DNA from: Achromobacter agilis
GTDB lineage: Bacteria > Pseudomonadota > Gammaproteobacteria > Burkholderiales > Burkholderiaceae_B
Direction: 5' to 3'
Assembly (NCBI RefSeq): GCF_900496965.1
Contig: NZ_UFQB01000029.1
Location: 17,635 to 81,634, forward strand
Length of the DNA stretch: 64,000 nucleotides
The translations under genes were made by a program, and so were the position numbers. Positions within the stretch are counted from its first letter, which is position 1; each line of letters begins with the position of its first letter. The notes below the pieces were generated by a model. That model made no database searches, was not told the origin of the DNA, and saw nothing but the letters and a program-made list of their open reading frames with translations. This document shows positions 53,309 through 62,911 of this stretch, piece after piece.

Positions 53309-54001
53309 ATGACTTTGATTTCCTCCGAAACTTCCTCCGCCGTCCCGGTCATCACGATCGACGGCCCCACCGCGTCCGGCAAAGGCACCGTGGCCCATCG
53401 CGTCGCCAAGGCGCTGGGCTGGACGGTGCTCGACAGCGGCGCGCTCTACCGCCTGACCGCCCTGGCGGCGCTCAACCGCGGCCTGTCCGCCGACGACGAG
53501 CCCGCCGTCGCCGGGGTGGCCGAAACCCTGGACGTGCGCTTCGATGGCCCCCATATCTACCTGGAGGGCAGGGAGGCCGGCCACGACATCCGCCGCGAGG
53601 AAGTCGGCAATTTCGCCTCCCGCGTGGCGGCCTTTCCGCGCGTGCGCCAGGCGCTGCTCGAGCGTCAGCGCGCCTTCCGGCTGGCCCCGGGCCTGGTGGC
53701 GGACGGCCGGGACATGGGCACGGTGGTGTTTCCCGATGCGCCCCTGAAGGTGTTCCTGGTCGCCGACGTAGTCGCGCGGGCGCAGAGGCGCTGTAAGCAG
53801 TTGATCGAAAAGGGAATTTCTGCTAATCTAGACGACCTTCTGCGGGATATGCGCGAGCGGGACGCCCGCGACATGGGGCGAACTACGGCGCCCTTGGCTC
53901 CTGCAGCGGATGCACACGTGCTGGATTCGTCTGATTTGACGGTTGCGGAAACGGTGCAGGCAATACTGGATTTCTGGAAGCGCGCCTCGGCGGACCGCTG
54001 A
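53309..54001 (+). CDS. cmk: Cytidylate kinase
   Basis: The 230-aa enzyme phosphorylates CMP and dCMP. The P-loop GPTASGKGT (about 22-30), LDSGALYR, the substrate-binding [13 protein letters not shown] (with the family-typical Met for Val) and [13 protein letters not shown] are present. The ATG at 53309 follows a weak site; a TTG at 53303 is also in frame. It sits upstream of rpsA, the classic cmk-rpsA-ihfB arrangement. Confidence 0.95.
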   Translation: MTLISSETSSAVPVITIDGPTASGKGTVAHRVAKALGWTVLDSGALYRLTALAALNRGLSADDEPAVAGVAETLDVRFDGPHIYLEGREAGHDIRREEVGNFASRVAAFPRVRQALLERQRAFRLAPGLVADGRDMGTVVFPDAPLKVFLVADVVARAQRRCKQLIEKGISANLDDLLRDMRERDARDMGRTTAPLAPAADAHVLDSSDLTVAETVQAILDFWKRASADR

Positions 54002-54208
54002 CCCGTCCAGGGTCGGCCCACCCGGTTCCTTCGCGGGTCCACAAGCAGTTTCCTGATTATTTTTTTCGGCCCTGTTCAAGCATGGCGCAACCCCCACGGG
54101 CCACCCCGCAAGGGCGAACCGGCAAACAGGTATTTTGACTCCACTGTGGCGGGCAATCCGCTGCGGTGTGTATTTAACGGCCATTTCGGCCCAATGGATT
54201 TCAACCCC
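54002..54208 (+). promoter_or_regulatory. rpsA leader region
   Basis: The 207 bp before rpsA contain a T-rich stretch (TTATTTTTTTCGG, about 54057-54068) and no strong Shine-Dalgarno sequence directly before the start. rpsA is known in E. coli to use a structured leader and autoregulation; that mechanism here is inference. Confidence 0.4.
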
Positions 54209-55921
54209 ATGTCTTCCGTTTCCACTACCGCCACCGGCGGCGAAAGCTTCGCCGACCTTTTCGCACAAAGCCTCAAGAGCCAGGACATGAAGTCCGGCGA
54301 GGTCATCAGCGCCGAAGTCGTGCGCGTCGACCACAACTTCGTCGTCGTCAACGCCGGCCTGAAGTCCGAAGCGCTGATCCCCCTGGAAGAGTTCCTGAAC
54401 GACCAGGGCGAGCTCGAAGTGCAACCCGGCGACTTCGTCTCGGTGGCCATCGATTCCCTGGAAAACGGCTACGGCGACACCATCCTGTCGCGTGACCGCG
54501 CCAAGCGCCTGTCGGCCTGGCTGCAACTGGAAAAGGCCCTGGAAAACGGCGAGCTGGTCACCGGCACCATCACGGGCAAGGTCAAGGGCGGCCTGACCGT
54601 CATGACCAACGGCATCCGTGCGTTCCTGCCGGGTTCGCTGGTGGATCTGCGTCCGGTCAAGGACACGACCCCGTACGAAGGCAAGACCCTCGAATTCAAG
54701 GTCATCAAGCTCGACCGCAAGCGCAACAACGTCGTGCTGTCGCGTCGCCAGGTGCTGGAAGCCAGCATGGGCGAAGAGCGTCAGAAGCTGCTCGAAACCC
54801 TGCACGAAGGTGCTGTGGTCAAGGGAGTGGTCAAGAACATCACCGACTACGGCGCGTTCGTGGACCTGGGCGGCATCGACGGCCTGCTGCACATCACCGA
54901 CATGGCCTGGCGCCGTGTGCGTCACCCCTCCGAAGTCCTGCAAGTGGGTCAGGAAGTCGAAGCCAAGGTCCTCAAGTTCGACCAGGAAAAGAGCCGCGTC
55001 TCGCTGGGCGTCAAGCAACTGGGCGAAGATCCGTGGGTGGGCCTGGCTCGCCGCTACCCGCAGGGCACCCGCCTGTTCGGCAAGGTCACGAACCTGACCG
55101 ACTACGGCGCGTTCGTTGAAGTCGAAGCCGGCATCGAAGGCCTGGTCCACGTGTCCGAAATGGACTGGACCAACAAGAACGTCGATCCGCGCAAGGTCGT
55201 TACCCTGGGCGAAGAAGTCGAAGTCATGGTCCTGGAAATCGACGAAGACCGTCGTCGTATCTCCCTGGGCATGAAGCAGTGCCGCCAGAACCCGTGGGAA
55301 GAGTTCGCCACCAACTTCAAGCGTGGTGACAAGGTCCGCGGCGCCATCAAGTCGATCACCGACTTCGGCGTGTTCGTCGGCCTGCCCGGCGGCATCGATG
55401 GCCTGGTCCACCTGTCCGACCTGTCGTGGACGGAAGCTGGCGAAGAAGCCGTGCGCAACTTCAAGAAGGGCGACGAGATCGAAGCCGTGGTTCTGGGCAT
55501 CGATACCGACAAGGAACGCATCTCGCTGGGCATCAAGCAGCTGGAAGGCGACCCCTTCAACAACTTCGTCGCCACCTTCGACAAGGGCGCCGTTGTTCCG
55601 GGCACCATCAAGTCCGTCGAAGCCAAGGGCGCCGTCGTGACGCTGTCCGTGGACGTCGAAGGCTACCTGCGCGCTTCCGAGATCTCCTCGGGCCGTGTCG
55701 AAGATGCCACTACCGTCCTGAACGCCGGCGAAAACATCGAAGCCATGATCGTCAACATCGACCGCAAGACGCGTTCGATCCAGCTGTCGATCAAGGCCCG
55801 TGACAACGCCGAAACCGCCGAAACGATCCAGCGCATGTCCGACGCCAGCGCTTCGTCCGGCACCACCAACCTCGGCGCGCTGCTGAAGGCCAAGCTGGAC
55901 CAACAGCGCAACGACGGTTAA
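54209..55921 (+). CDS. rpsA: 30S ribosomal protein S1
   Basis: The 570-aa protein holds six S1 (OB-fold) RNA-binding repeats, seen from recurring [15 protein letters not shown] / [16 protein letters not shown] / [16 protein letters not shown] segments and repeated [12 protein letters not shown] helices. S1 brings mRNA to the ribosome. The ATG at 54209 ([18 protein letters not shown]) matches betaproteobacterial S1 N termini; an upstream in-frame ATG at 54194 looks less likely. ihfB follows after 3 bp. Confidence 0.97.
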   Translation: MSSVSTTATGGESFADLFAQSLKSQDMKSGEVISAEVVRVDHNFVVVNAGLKSEALIPLEEFLNDQGELEVQPGDFVSVAIDSLENGYGDTILSRDRAKRLSAWLQLEKALENGELVTGTITGKVKGGLTVMTNGIRAFLPGSLVDLRPVKDTTPYEGKTLEFKVIKLDRKRNNVVLSRRQVLEASMGEERQKLLETLHEGAVVKGVVKNITDYGAFVDLGGIDGLLHITDMAWRRVRHPSEVLQVGQEVEAKVLKFDQEKSRVSLGVKQLGEDPWVGLARRYPQGTRLFGKVTNLTDYGAFVEVEAGIEGLVHVSEMDWTNKNVDPRKVVTLGEEVEVMVLEIDEDRRRISLGMKQCRQNPWEEFATNFKRGDKVRGAIKSITDFGVFVGLPGGIDGLVHLSDLSWTEAGEEAVRNFKKGDEIEAVVLGIDTDKERISLGIKQLEGDPFNNFVATFDKGAVVPGTIKSVEAKGAVVTLSVDVEGYLRASEISSGRVEDATTVLNAGENIEAMIVNIDRKTRSIQLSIKARDNAETAETIQRMSDASASSGTTNLGALLKAKLDQQRNDG

Positions 55922-55924
55922 TTC

Positions 55925-56284
55925 GTGACCAAGTCGGAGCTGATCGCCGCCTTGGCGGCCCGCTATCCTCAGCTGGCCGCCCGCGACACCGATTACGCGG
56001 TCAAGACCGTCCTCGATGCAATGACCCAGGCCCTGGCCTCGGGCCAGCGCATCGAGATCCGCGGTTTTGGCAGCTTTTCGCTGTCGCAGCGGTCTCCCCG
56101 CATCGGGCGCAACCCGAAATCCGGCGAACAGGTGCTGGTGCCTGGTAAACAGGTGCCGCACTTCAAGGCGGGCAAGGAATTGCGCGAGCGGGTCGACTTG
56201 GCCGGCGGCAATGACGAGGACGCTCAATCCTCTGGATCGAGTGACCCGATGCCGTCGATGGCGAGTCTGCACGCCATCCATTGA
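55925..56284 (+). CDS. ihfB: Integration host factor beta subunit
   Basis: IHF-beta pairs with IHF-alpha to bend DNA sharply. The 119-aa protein starts with GTG ([11 protein letters not shown]) and contains the HU/IHF core with [13 protein letters not shown] and the minor-groove arm [12 protein letters not shown], including the intercalating proline region. It is about 25 residues longer than E. coli IHF-beta because of a C-terminal Gly/Ser/Asp tail. It is 3 bp after rpsA and ends before a strong terminator. Confidence 0.95.
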   Translation: MTKSELIAALAARYPQLAARDTDYAVKTVLDAMTQALASGQRIEIRGFGSFSLSQRSPRIGRNPKSGEQVLVPGKQVPHFKAGKELRERVDLAGGNDEDAQSSGSSDPMPSMASLHAIH

Positions 56285-56328
56285 CGGCACGGCTGAAAGG
56301 CTGCCTTCGGGCGGATCGGACCGCGAAC

Positions 56329-56362
56329 AAAGCCCCTTGAGCAATCAAGGGGCTTTGTTTTT
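56329..56362 (+). terminator. Terminator of the aro-cmk-rpsA-ihfB cluster
   Basis: A 12-bp perfect stem AAAGCCCCTTGA/TCAAGGGGCTTT with a GCAA tetraloop is followed by GTTTTT. Confidence 0.92.
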
Positions 56363-56449
56363 CCGGCAGTCGGATACGGGGTTTTTTCTCGCGGCAGGCG
56401 GGAGACGTCGCTTACAATTGAAAGTCTTGAATTCTTAGGAGCATGCGCC

Positions 56450-56764
56450 ATGCGCTACCTAGTCTGGGCCCTGCGATTGCTCGTGTTTGTTGCGGTATTG
56501 ATGTTCGCCCTGAAGAACACCGATCCGGTTGCCGTGAAGTTCTACGCCGATTACGTGGTGCAGGACGTTCCGCTCATCGTGGTGATGCTGGTCGTTTTCG
56601 TGCTGGGCGCCCTGTTCGGTCTCTTGCTGACTGTGCCCGCCGCCATGCGCCGCCGCCGCGAGGCCATGCGTCTGCGCCGTGAACTGGACCGTGTCCAGGC
56701 CGCGGTGAATGGCACCACGCCCGTCGTGCCCCCTGAGGCCGTTGCGCCGATGTCGCCGCTGTAA
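56450..56764 (+). CDS. lapA: LapA family (YciS) inner-membrane protein
   Basis: The 104-aa protein has two transmembrane helices (about 5-25 and 40-62) and a basic Arg-rich cytosolic tail, the standard LapA/DUF1049 layout. In E. coli LapA works with LapB to control LpxC and LPS assembly. AGGAG lies 8 bp before the chosen ATG; an ATG at 56443 is out of frame. lapB follows after 60 bp. Confidence 0.9.
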   Translation: MRYLVWALRLLVFVAVLMFALKNTDPVAVKFYADYVVQDVPLIVVMLVVFVLGALFGLLLTVPAAMRRRREAMRLRRELDRVQAAVNGTTPVVPPEAVAPMSPL

Positions 56765-56824
56765 TGCCGTTGCGTACGCCGCAGATCGCCTTTTCCGCAC
56801 CGACCTATCGCAAGAGCCCGAACC

Positions 56825-58039
56825 GTGGATTTTGAACCTTGGTGGTTGATTTTCGTGCCGGTGCTGTTCGCGCTGGGCTGGTTGGCCGCGCGCTTCGACA
56901 TCCGGCAAATGCTGCGGGAAACCCGCAGCCTGCCCGATTCGTATTTCCGGGGCCTGAACTTCCTGCTCAATGAAGAGCCGGACCGCGCCATCGACGCCTT
57001 CGTCGAAGTCGCCAAGCTGGACCCCGAAACCACCGAGCTGCACTTCGCGCTGGGCAGCCTCTTTCGCCGCCGCGGCGAGATGGAGCGCGCCATCCGCGTG
57101 CATCAAAGCCTGCTTAACCGGTCGGACCTGCCCGCCGCCGAGCGCGAGCATGCCCAACACGAACTGGCCCAGGATTTCCTGAAGGCCGGCATGCTGGACC
57201 GCGCGGAAAGCGGCTTCGAGCAGCTCAAGGACACCCGCTACGCCTTGCCGGCGCTGCGCTCGCTGATCCGCATCTTCGAATCGGAACACGATTGGCCGCG
57301 CGCCATCGAGGCCGTGAAGACGCTGCAGGGCTTGGTCGACGAGCCGGTGCCGCAGATCGTGCACTATTACTGCGAGCAGGCGCAATCCGCGCTGTCGTCC
57401 AAGCCGGCCGACATCGAGGCGGCCCACAAGGCGCTGGACGCCGCCGACCACGCCCTGTCGGCCATCGACGCCGCATCGAGCCGGGGCGCCATGGTGCGCA
57501 CCGCGATGCTGCGCGCGCGACTGGCCCTCATCGAACAGGATCCGAAGCGCGAAAGGCTGTACCTGGAATCGGTCATGACCGACGCCGCGGAATATTCGGG
57601 TCTGGTCGCCGAACAGGTGCTGGCCAACTACCGCGCCGCCAACCAGGCGGAAGCCGGGCTGGAAGTGCTGCAGAAGCAGTACGAGCGCCACGCCTCGCTG
57701 GACCTCTTCAATGTGCTGTTCCGCGAACTGCGCGTCCAGCAGGGCGCCGCGCCGGCATGGACCTTCGCCCGCAGCGCCTTGCGCAGCCATCCGTCCCTGT
57801 TGGGCCTGGATCGCCTGCTGGAGGCCGAACTGGCCAATCCGGAAGGCGGCGCGGACCACGTTCCGGTGCCGGGTGCCGACCTGACGCTGCTGCGCAGCCT
57901 CATCCACAAGCATACGCAGCGGCTGGACCGCTACGCATGCCGCAGTTGCGGTTTTCAAGCGCGTCGCTTTTACTGGCAGTGTCCCGGCTGCAACGCCTGG
58001 GAAACCTACGCGCCGCGCCGTCTGGAAGAACTTGAATGA
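56825..58039 (+). CDS. lapB: LPS assembly protein LapB (YciM)
   Basis: LapB anchors FtsH-dependent turnover of LpxC and coordinates LPS synthesis. The 404-aa protein has one N-terminal membrane helix, about six TPR repeats (LNFLLNEEPDRAIDAFVEVA onwards), and a C-terminal rubredoxin-type metal site with two CxxC pairs (YACRSCGF and QCPGCNAW). The start is GTG. It overlaps rfaE1 by 4 bp, linking LPS control and heptose synthesis in one operon. Slightly longer than the E. coli protein (389 aa). Confidence 0.95.
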   Translation: MDFEPWWLIFVPVLFALGWLAARFDIRQMLRETRSLPDSYFRGLNFLLNEEPDRAIDAFVEVAKLDPETTELHFALGSLFRRRGEMERAIRVHQSLLNRSDLPAAEREHAQHELAQDFLKAGMLDRAESGFEQLKDTRYALPALRSLIRIFESEHDWPRAIEAVKTLQGLVDEPVPQIVHYYCEQAQSALSSKPADIEAAHKALDAADHALSAIDAASSRGAMVRTAMLRARLALIEQDPKRERLYLESVMTDAAEYSGLVAEQVLANYRAANQAEAGLEVLQKQYERHASLDLFNVLFRELRVQQGAAPAWTFARSALRSHPSLLGLDRLLEAELANPEGGADHVPVPGADLTLLRSLIHKHTQRLDRYACRSCGFQARRFYWQCPGCNAWETYAPRRLEELE

Positions 58040-58977
58040 AATCTTTTCCCGCCGAAGCCATTTCGCATAGCCGCGTACTCGTGGTGGGCGACGTGATGCT
58101 GGACCGATATTGGTTCGGCGAGGTCGAACGCATTTCGCCGGAAGCGCCGGTTCCCGTGGTGCGTGTGGCCCGCCGCGAAGACCGCCTGGGCGGTGCCGCG
58201 AACGTTGCCCGCAACGTGGCCGCGCTGGGCGGGCACGTGACCCTGGTGGGTGTGCTGGGCGAGGACGAGGCGGGCGACAGCGTCCGGCGCCTGTCCGCCG
58301 AAGCGGGAATCCAGGCCGACCTGATCGCCGATCCGTCCTTGCATACCACCCTGAAAATGCGCGTGCTGGGCAGGCAGCAGCAATTGCTCCGAGTCGATTT
58401 CGAGCAGCATCCCGCCCAGGCCGCGCTGGACAGCGTGGACGCCGCGCTGGCGCGCCACCTGGCCAACCACGACATCGTCGTGTTGTCCGACTACGCCAAG
58501 GGCGTGCTGACGCGGGTCGAAGCCCTTGTCGCGCTGGCCCGTTCCGCAGGCATTCCGGTGCTGGTGGACCCCAAAGGCGATGACTACACCCGCTATCGCG
58601 GCGCAACCCTGGTCACGCCCAACCGCTCGGAAATGCAGCAGGCCGTGGGCCGCTGGAATTCCGAAGCCGAACTGACCGATCGCGCGCAGCGCCTGCGCGC
58701 CGACCTGGACCTGGAAGCCCTGCTCGTAACGCGTTCCGAGCAGGGCATGACTTTATTTACCGATGCGGGACGCGACCACATCGACGCGCAGGCGCACGAA
58801 GTGTTCGACGTGTCGGGCGCGGGCGATACCGTGCTGGCCACGCTGGCGGTATCGCGCGCCATTGATTTGCCGTGGGCGGACGCCATGGCCTGGGCCAACC
58901 GGGCCGGCGGCATCGCCGTGGGCAAGCTGGGCACGTCCGTCGTCACCGCCGCCGAACTGGCAGGAGAATCCTCATGA
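58036..58977 (+). CDS. rfaE1: D-glycero-beta-D-manno-heptose-7-phosphate kinase
   Basis: The 313-aa PfkB-family kinase phosphorylates heptose-7-phosphate for the LPS inner core. Motifs: [15 protein letters not shown] near residues 52-66, GVLGEDEAG, and the C-terminal active-site signature [14 protein letters not shown]. It corresponds to the N-terminal half of E. coli HldE; the adenylyltransferase half (rfaE2) is not fused here. It overlaps lapB and hldD by 4 bp each. Confidence 0.94.
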   Translation: MKSFPAEAISHSRVLVVGDVMLDRYWFGEVERISPEAPVPVVRVARREDRLGGAANVARNVAALGGHVTLVGVLGEDEAGDSVRRLSAEAGIQADLIADPSLHTTLKMRVLGRQQQLLRVDFEQHPAQAALDSVDAALARHLANHDIVVLSDYAKGVLTRVEALVALARSAGIPVLVDPKGDDYTRYRGATLVTPNRSEMQQAVGRWNSEAELTDRAQRLRADLDLEALLVTRSEQGMTLFTDAGRDHIDAQAHEVFDVSGAGDTVLATLAVSRAIDLPWADAMAWANRAGGIAVGKLGTSVVTAAELAGESS

Positions 58978-59963
58978 TCGTCGTTACCGGAGCCGCGGGC
59001 TTCATAGGCAGCAACCTGGTGCGCGGGCTCAACCGCCGCGGCATCGAGGACATCATCGCGGTCGATGACCTGACCGAAGGCGACAAGTTCGTCAACCTGG
59101 TCGACTGCAAAATCGCCGACTACATGGACAAGGACGACTTCCGCCGGCGCATCGCCGATGGCAGCATCGGGGAAGTCCGCGCGGTGCTGCACCAGGGCGC
59201 GTGCTCGGACACGACCGAGCGCAACGGCCGCTACATGCTCGACAACAACTACCGGGTCACGCTCGAGCTGTTCGAATTCTGCCAGGCGCGCCGCATCCCC
59301 TTCCTGTACGCCTCTTCCGCGGCGGTCTACGGCGGCTCGTCGGTCTACGTCGAGGATCCGGCCAACGAAGGCCCCCTGAACGTCTACGGCTATTCCAAGC
59401 TGCTGTTCGATCAGATCCTGCGCCGGCGCATGGACACCCTGACGGCCCAGGTGGTGGGCCTGCGCTATTTCAACGTCTACGGCCCGCACGAGCAGCACAA
59501 GGGCCGCATGGCTTCCGTTGCGTTCCACAACATGAACCAGTTCCTGGAACATGGGCACGTGCGCCTGTTCGCGGGCTGGGACGGCTACCCCGATGGCGGC
59601 CAGAGCCGCGACTTCATTTCCGTCGAGGACGTGGTCGCCGTGAATCTGCATTTCCTGGACCATTCCGAGCAGTCGGGCATCTTCAATTGCGGCACGGGCC
59701 GGGCGCAGCCCTTCAACGACGTGGCCGCCGGCGTGGTCAACGCGCTGCGCGCGGAGCGCGGCGAGGCCGAGCTGACGCTCGCCCAGCTGGTCGAGCAGGG
59801 CCTCATCCGCTATATCCCGTTCCCGGATGACCTGAAAGGCCGCTACCAGAGCTACACGCAGGCCGACGTCACGCGGCTGCGCGCGGCGGGCTTCCAGGCG
59901 TCGATGCGCGACGTGCAGACAGGCGTGTCGGAGTACGTGCGCTACTGGCGCGCCCGCAAGTAG
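58974..59963 (+). CDS. hldD: ADP-L-glycero-D-manno-heptose 6-epimerase
   Basis: The 329-aa short-chain epimerase makes ADP-L-glycero-D-manno-heptose for LPS. It has the Rossmann [19 protein letters not shown] (about 4-22), the catalytic region [10 protein letters not shown] (Tyr and Lys), and [18 protein letters not shown], specific to HldD. The ATG at 58974 follows AGGAGAATCCTC and overlaps the rfaE1 stop. A terminator follows 23 bp after the stop. Confidence 0.96.
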   Translation: MIVVTGAAGFIGSNLVRGLNRRGIEDIIAVDDLTEGDKFVNLVDCKIADYMDKDDFRRRIADGSIGEVRAVLHQGACSDTTERNGRYMLDNNYRVTLELFEFCQARRIPFLYASSAAVYGGSSVYVEDPANEGPLNVYGYSKLLFDQILRRRMDTLTAQVVGLRYFNVYGPHEQHKGRMASVAFHNMNQFLEHGHVRLFAGWDGYPDGGQSRDFISVEDVVAVNLHFLDHSEQSGIFNCGTGRAQPFNDVAAGVVNALRAERGEAELTLAQLVEQGLIRYIPFPDDLKGRYQSYTQADVTRLRAAGFQASMRDVQTGVSEYVRYWRARK

Positions 59964-59979
59964 GGGGCGCATGCGCCGC

Positions 59980-60011
59980 AAAAAAGCCACCGCCCGGGCG
60001 GTGGCTTTTTT
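59980..60011 (+). terminator. Terminator after hldD
   Basis: GCCACCGC/GCGGTGGC (8 bp, CCGG loop) flanked by A6 and T8 forms a strong, nearly symmetric terminator. Confidence 0.9.
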
Positions 60012-60167
60012 TTGCCTCAACGGACGCGGCACCCAGGGAGCGTCGCCTATGCGAGGGTTTGCCGAGGCGGATGTTTCCATTCACAGCGCCGGGCCGGAAG
60101 GCGGATCGGACTGCATGATCGGAGCGTGGCCCAACAACCGTTGCGCCTCGTCCTTCAGGAGATCCTC

Positions 60168-60677
60168 ATGAATCCGTTTCTTCATCCCGCCGCGGCACGG
60201 CCGTGCCCATCCCCGTCTTCGCAGTGGCGCCGCGCGCGCCGGTCCGGGCCGGCCAACCGTGCGGGTTCCACACCGAAAACGCGCGCTTTGCGGCGGGCGC
60301 TGGGCGTGCTGGTCATGATGGCGGGCCTGGGCTTGGCGGCATCGCCGGCGTACGCGGTGGACTTGAACCAGGCGAGCGCGCAGCAGCTCGAAGGCGTGCG
60401 CGGCATTGGTCCGCGCACCGCCGAGATCATCGTGCGCGAACGCGAGCGGGGCGGCAAGTTCGAGTCGCTGGACGACCTGGCCGAACGGGTGCGCGGCATC
60501 GGCGCGAAAAAGGCGCAGGCCTTGCAGGCCGCGGGCCTGCAGGTCGGCGAGGCAGGGCGGCCGGCCGCCGCGGCCGGTACGACGCCCACGCCCCCTGCCG
60601 CTGCGGCCAAGCCGGCGGCCAGACCGCCGGCAGCACCGCCCAGCGCCGCCCGGGCGCCGGTCCGCGCCCGGCCTTGA
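60168..60677 (+). CDS. ComEA-like helix-hairpin-helix DNA-binding protein
   Basis: The 169-aa protein has a long basic, Ser/Arg/Pro-rich N-terminal segment (1-45), a hydrophobic signal-anchor or signal peptide (about 46-64, ending AYA), and two helix-hairpin-helix motifs (VDLNQASAQQLEGVRGIGPR and ERVRGIGAKKAQAL). ComEA binds incoming DNA in the periplasm during natural transformation. AGGAG lies 7 bp before the ATG. The Pro/Ala-rich C-terminal tail (AAGTTPTPPAAAAKPAARPP) is low complexity. Confidence 0.85.
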   Translation: MNPFLHPAAARPCPSPSSQWRRARRSGPANRAGSTPKTRALRRALGVLVMMAGLGLAASPAYAVDLNQASAQQLEGVRGIGPRTAEIIVRERERGGKFESLDDLAERVRGIGAKKAQALQAAGLQVGEAGRPAAAAGTTPTPPAAAAKPAARPPAAPPSAARAPVRARP

Positions 60678-60759
60678 CGGCGCCGCCAGGCTGGGGAAGC
60701 CCTGGCGGGAGCGCGGCTTTTAGCGGCGCCTGCCGCCAGGCAGAGTTATTATCGTCCGC

Positions 60760-61668
60760 ATGACTACTACCTATCCCACTATCGAGCAGACCGTCGGCAA
60801 TACGCCGCTGGTGCGCCTGCAGCGCATCCCCGGGGCCGCGGGCGCCGCACGGAGCAACGTCATCCTGGCCAAGCTGGAGGGCAACAACCCCGCCGGTTCC
60901 GTGAAGGACCGTCCCGCGCTGTCGATGATCAAGCACGCGGAAGAACGCGGCGACATCAAGCCGGGCGACACCCTCATCGAAGCCACCAGCGGCAATACCG
61001 GCATCGCGCTGGCCATGGCGGCCGCCATGCGCGGTTATCGCATGATTCTCATCATGCCGGACAATCTCTCGGTTGAGCGCCGCGCGGCGATGGCGGCCTA
61101 TGGCGCCGAGCTGATCCTGACGCCGGCGGACAAGGGCGGCATGGAGTATGCCCGCGACCTGGCCACCGAGATGCAGGCCGACGGCAGGGGCCTGGTCCTG
61201 GACCAGTTCGCCAACCCCGACAACCCCCGCGCCCATATCGAAACGACCGGCCCGGAAATCTGGAACCAGACCGAAGGCCGCGTCACGCATTTCGTGAGCG
61301 CCATGGGCACGACCGGCACCATCATGGGGGTGTCGACCTACCTGAAATCGCGCAATCCCGCGGTGCAGGTGGTGGGGGCGCAGCCTGCCGAGGGCTCATC
61401 CATTCCCGGCATCCGCAAGTGGCCCGAAGCCTACATGCCCAAGATTTTCGACCGCAGCCGCGTCGATGCCTATGAATCCATCCAGCAGTCGGAAGCCGAG
61501 GTCATGGCGCGGCGGCTTGCGGCGGAAGAGGGCATTTTCGGCGGAATCTCGTCGGCCGGCGCCCTGGTTGCCGCCCTGCGCGTGGCTGAGCGCGTCAACG
61601 ACGCCACCATCGTGTTCATCGTGTGCGACCGCGGCGACCGCTACCTCTCCACGGGCGTATTCAACTGA
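60760..61668 (+). CDS. cysM: Cysteine synthase B (O-acetylserine sulfhydrylase)
   Basis: CysM makes cysteine from O-acetylserine and sulfide or thiosulfate. The 302-aa PLP enzyme has the PLP-lysine in NPAGSVKDRPALSMI (about residue 52), the phosphate-binding TSGNTGIALAMAAAMRGY, and GTTGTIMG. The R/P pattern at RPALSMI (CysM) rather than CysK-type RIALAM supports isoform B. It ends before a shared terminator with the convergent mltB. Confidence 0.93.
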   Translation: MTTTYPTIEQTVGNTPLVRLQRIPGAAGAARSNVILAKLEGNNPAGSVKDRPALSMIKHAEERGDIKPGDTLIEATSGNTGIALAMAAAMRGYRMILIMPDNLSVERRAAMAAYGAELILTPADKGGMEYARDLATEMQADGRGLVLDQFANPDNPRAHIETTGPEIWNQTEGRVTHFVSAMGTTGTIMGVSTYLKSRNPAVQVVGAQPAEGSSIPGIRKWPEAYMPKIFDRSRVDAYESIQQSEAEVMARRLAAEEGIFGGISSAGALVAALRVAERVNDATIVFIVCDRGDRYLSTGVFN

Positions 61669-61680
61669 ATTGAAAGCACA

Positions 61681-61717
61681 AAAAAAAGCCCGGGCGATGG
61701 TCGCCCGGGTTTTTTTT
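61681..61717. terminator. Bidirectional terminator between cysM and mltB
   Basis: A 9-bp stem CCCGGGCGA/TCGCCCGGG with a TGG loop is flanked by A7 and T8, between two convergent genes. Confidence 0.93.
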
Positions 61718-61737
61718 GTGCGCTTCGCGACCTGCGA

Positions 61738-62901
61738 TCAGCGGCCCACGCGGACTTCGATCTCGTCGGCCAGGTCGGCTACCGAAGTGGCGTAGAAATA
61801 GCTGCGGTTGTATTTGGTCAGCGCGAAGAAATTGGGGGTGCCCACGCGGTACTGTGCGGTGCCCCGCGCTTCTTCCACCAGGTCGACAACGCCCAGCGGC
61901 TGGCCGGTCCAGCCTTCGCCGGATGCGCCCGGCTGCAAGCGCGCGCCGGCCGCCGTGAGCGTGCCCCAGTTCTGCTTGGGCTCCAGCCCGCCGTCGACGA
62001 GCGGCGTTGGGTCGGTGGGCAGCGTCACGGGCGCGAACACCGGCAGGCCGCGCTGCCAGCCGTGCTGCGACAGGAAGCTGCCCACCGACATGATTGCGTC
62101 CCGGGTGTTGTTGGTGAGGTCGATATGGCCGTTGTCGTCGCCGTCGACCGCGTAGTGGATGACGCTGGTGGGCATGAATTGCGGCATGCCGATGGCGCCG
62201 GCGTATGAGCCGCGGGTTTCGAGGTCCAGCTTGTCCTGCATGACCAGGGTCAGGAAGTCCGCCAGCTGGCCTCGGAACATCGTGGCGCGTTCGGGCTTGG
62301 CAGGGTCCGGGTAGTCGAAGGCCAGTGTGGTCAGGGCGTCCAGCACGCGGAAGTTGCCCATATTGCGGCCGTACAGCGTTTCCACGCCGATGATCGACGC
62401 AATGATGGGCGCGGGCACGCCGAAGCGCTGCGCTGCCTGGTTGAGCAGGTCACGGTTCTCGTTGTAGAAGTCCACTCCCCAGCCGATGCGCTTGGGTTCG
62501 ACGAAGCGCGAACGGTACGTCAGCCAGCTGCGCCAGATTTTCCTGCCCGGCGGGGACGGCGCGATTAGGCGCGCGACCGTGGCGTTGTAGCGCGAGCTTT
62601 CCAGCGCCGCGACCATCGGGTCCAGCGGCAGTTGGCGATCCGCGGCCAGGCTCTCCACGAACGAACGGACTTCCGGCCGCAGCGCGCCGTTGGCGCCCAG
62701 CGCGGCGGGGCCGTCGTCCGACAGTTCGGAGCCAGGGGGCGGCGCTGAGGGGCCAATGCGGATGGAGGCAGGGGCGGATGACGAGGCGGCGGGCTGGGAA
62801 GCCGGGGTGGATGCGGAGGTAGCGGTGGGAGCGGTGGTGGAGCAGCCCGCCAGCACGGCGGAAAGGGCTCCGAGTTGCAGTAATCGCCGACAGATGAACA
62901 T
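61738..62901 (-). CDS. mltB: Membrane-bound lytic murein transglycosylase B
   Basis: The 387-aa lipoprotein has a lipobox (AVLAGC, about residue 19), a Ser/Ala/Pro linker (about 20-60), and the MltB catalytic domain with catalytic Glu in IIGVETLYGRN and the GAIGMPQFMPTSV motif. It cuts peptidoglycan from the inner leaflet side of the outer membrane. AAGGAA lies 4 bp before the ATG at 62901; longer readings start antisense within the next gene. It is only 10 bp from the divergent deacetylase start. Confidence 0.93.
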   Translation of the reverse strand: MFICRRLLQLGALSAVLAGCSTTAPTATSASTPASQPAASSSAPASIRIGPSAPPPGSELSDDGPAALGANGALRPEVRSFVESLAADRQLPLDPMVAALESSRYNATVARLIAPSPPGRKIWRSWLTYRSRFVEPKRIGWGVDFYNENRDLLNQAAQRFGVPAPIIASIIGVETLYGRNMGNFRVLDALTTLAFDYPDPAKPERATMFRGQLADFLTLVMQDKLDLETRGSYAGAIGMPQFMPTSVIHYAVDGDDNGHIDLTNNTRDAIMSVGSFLSQHGWQRGLPVFAPVTLPTDPTPLVDGGLEPKQNWGTLTAAGARLQPGASGEGWTGQPLGVVDLVEEARGTAQYRVGTPNFFALTKYNRSYFYATSVADLADEIEVRVGR

Positions 62902-62911
62902 AATCTTCCTT

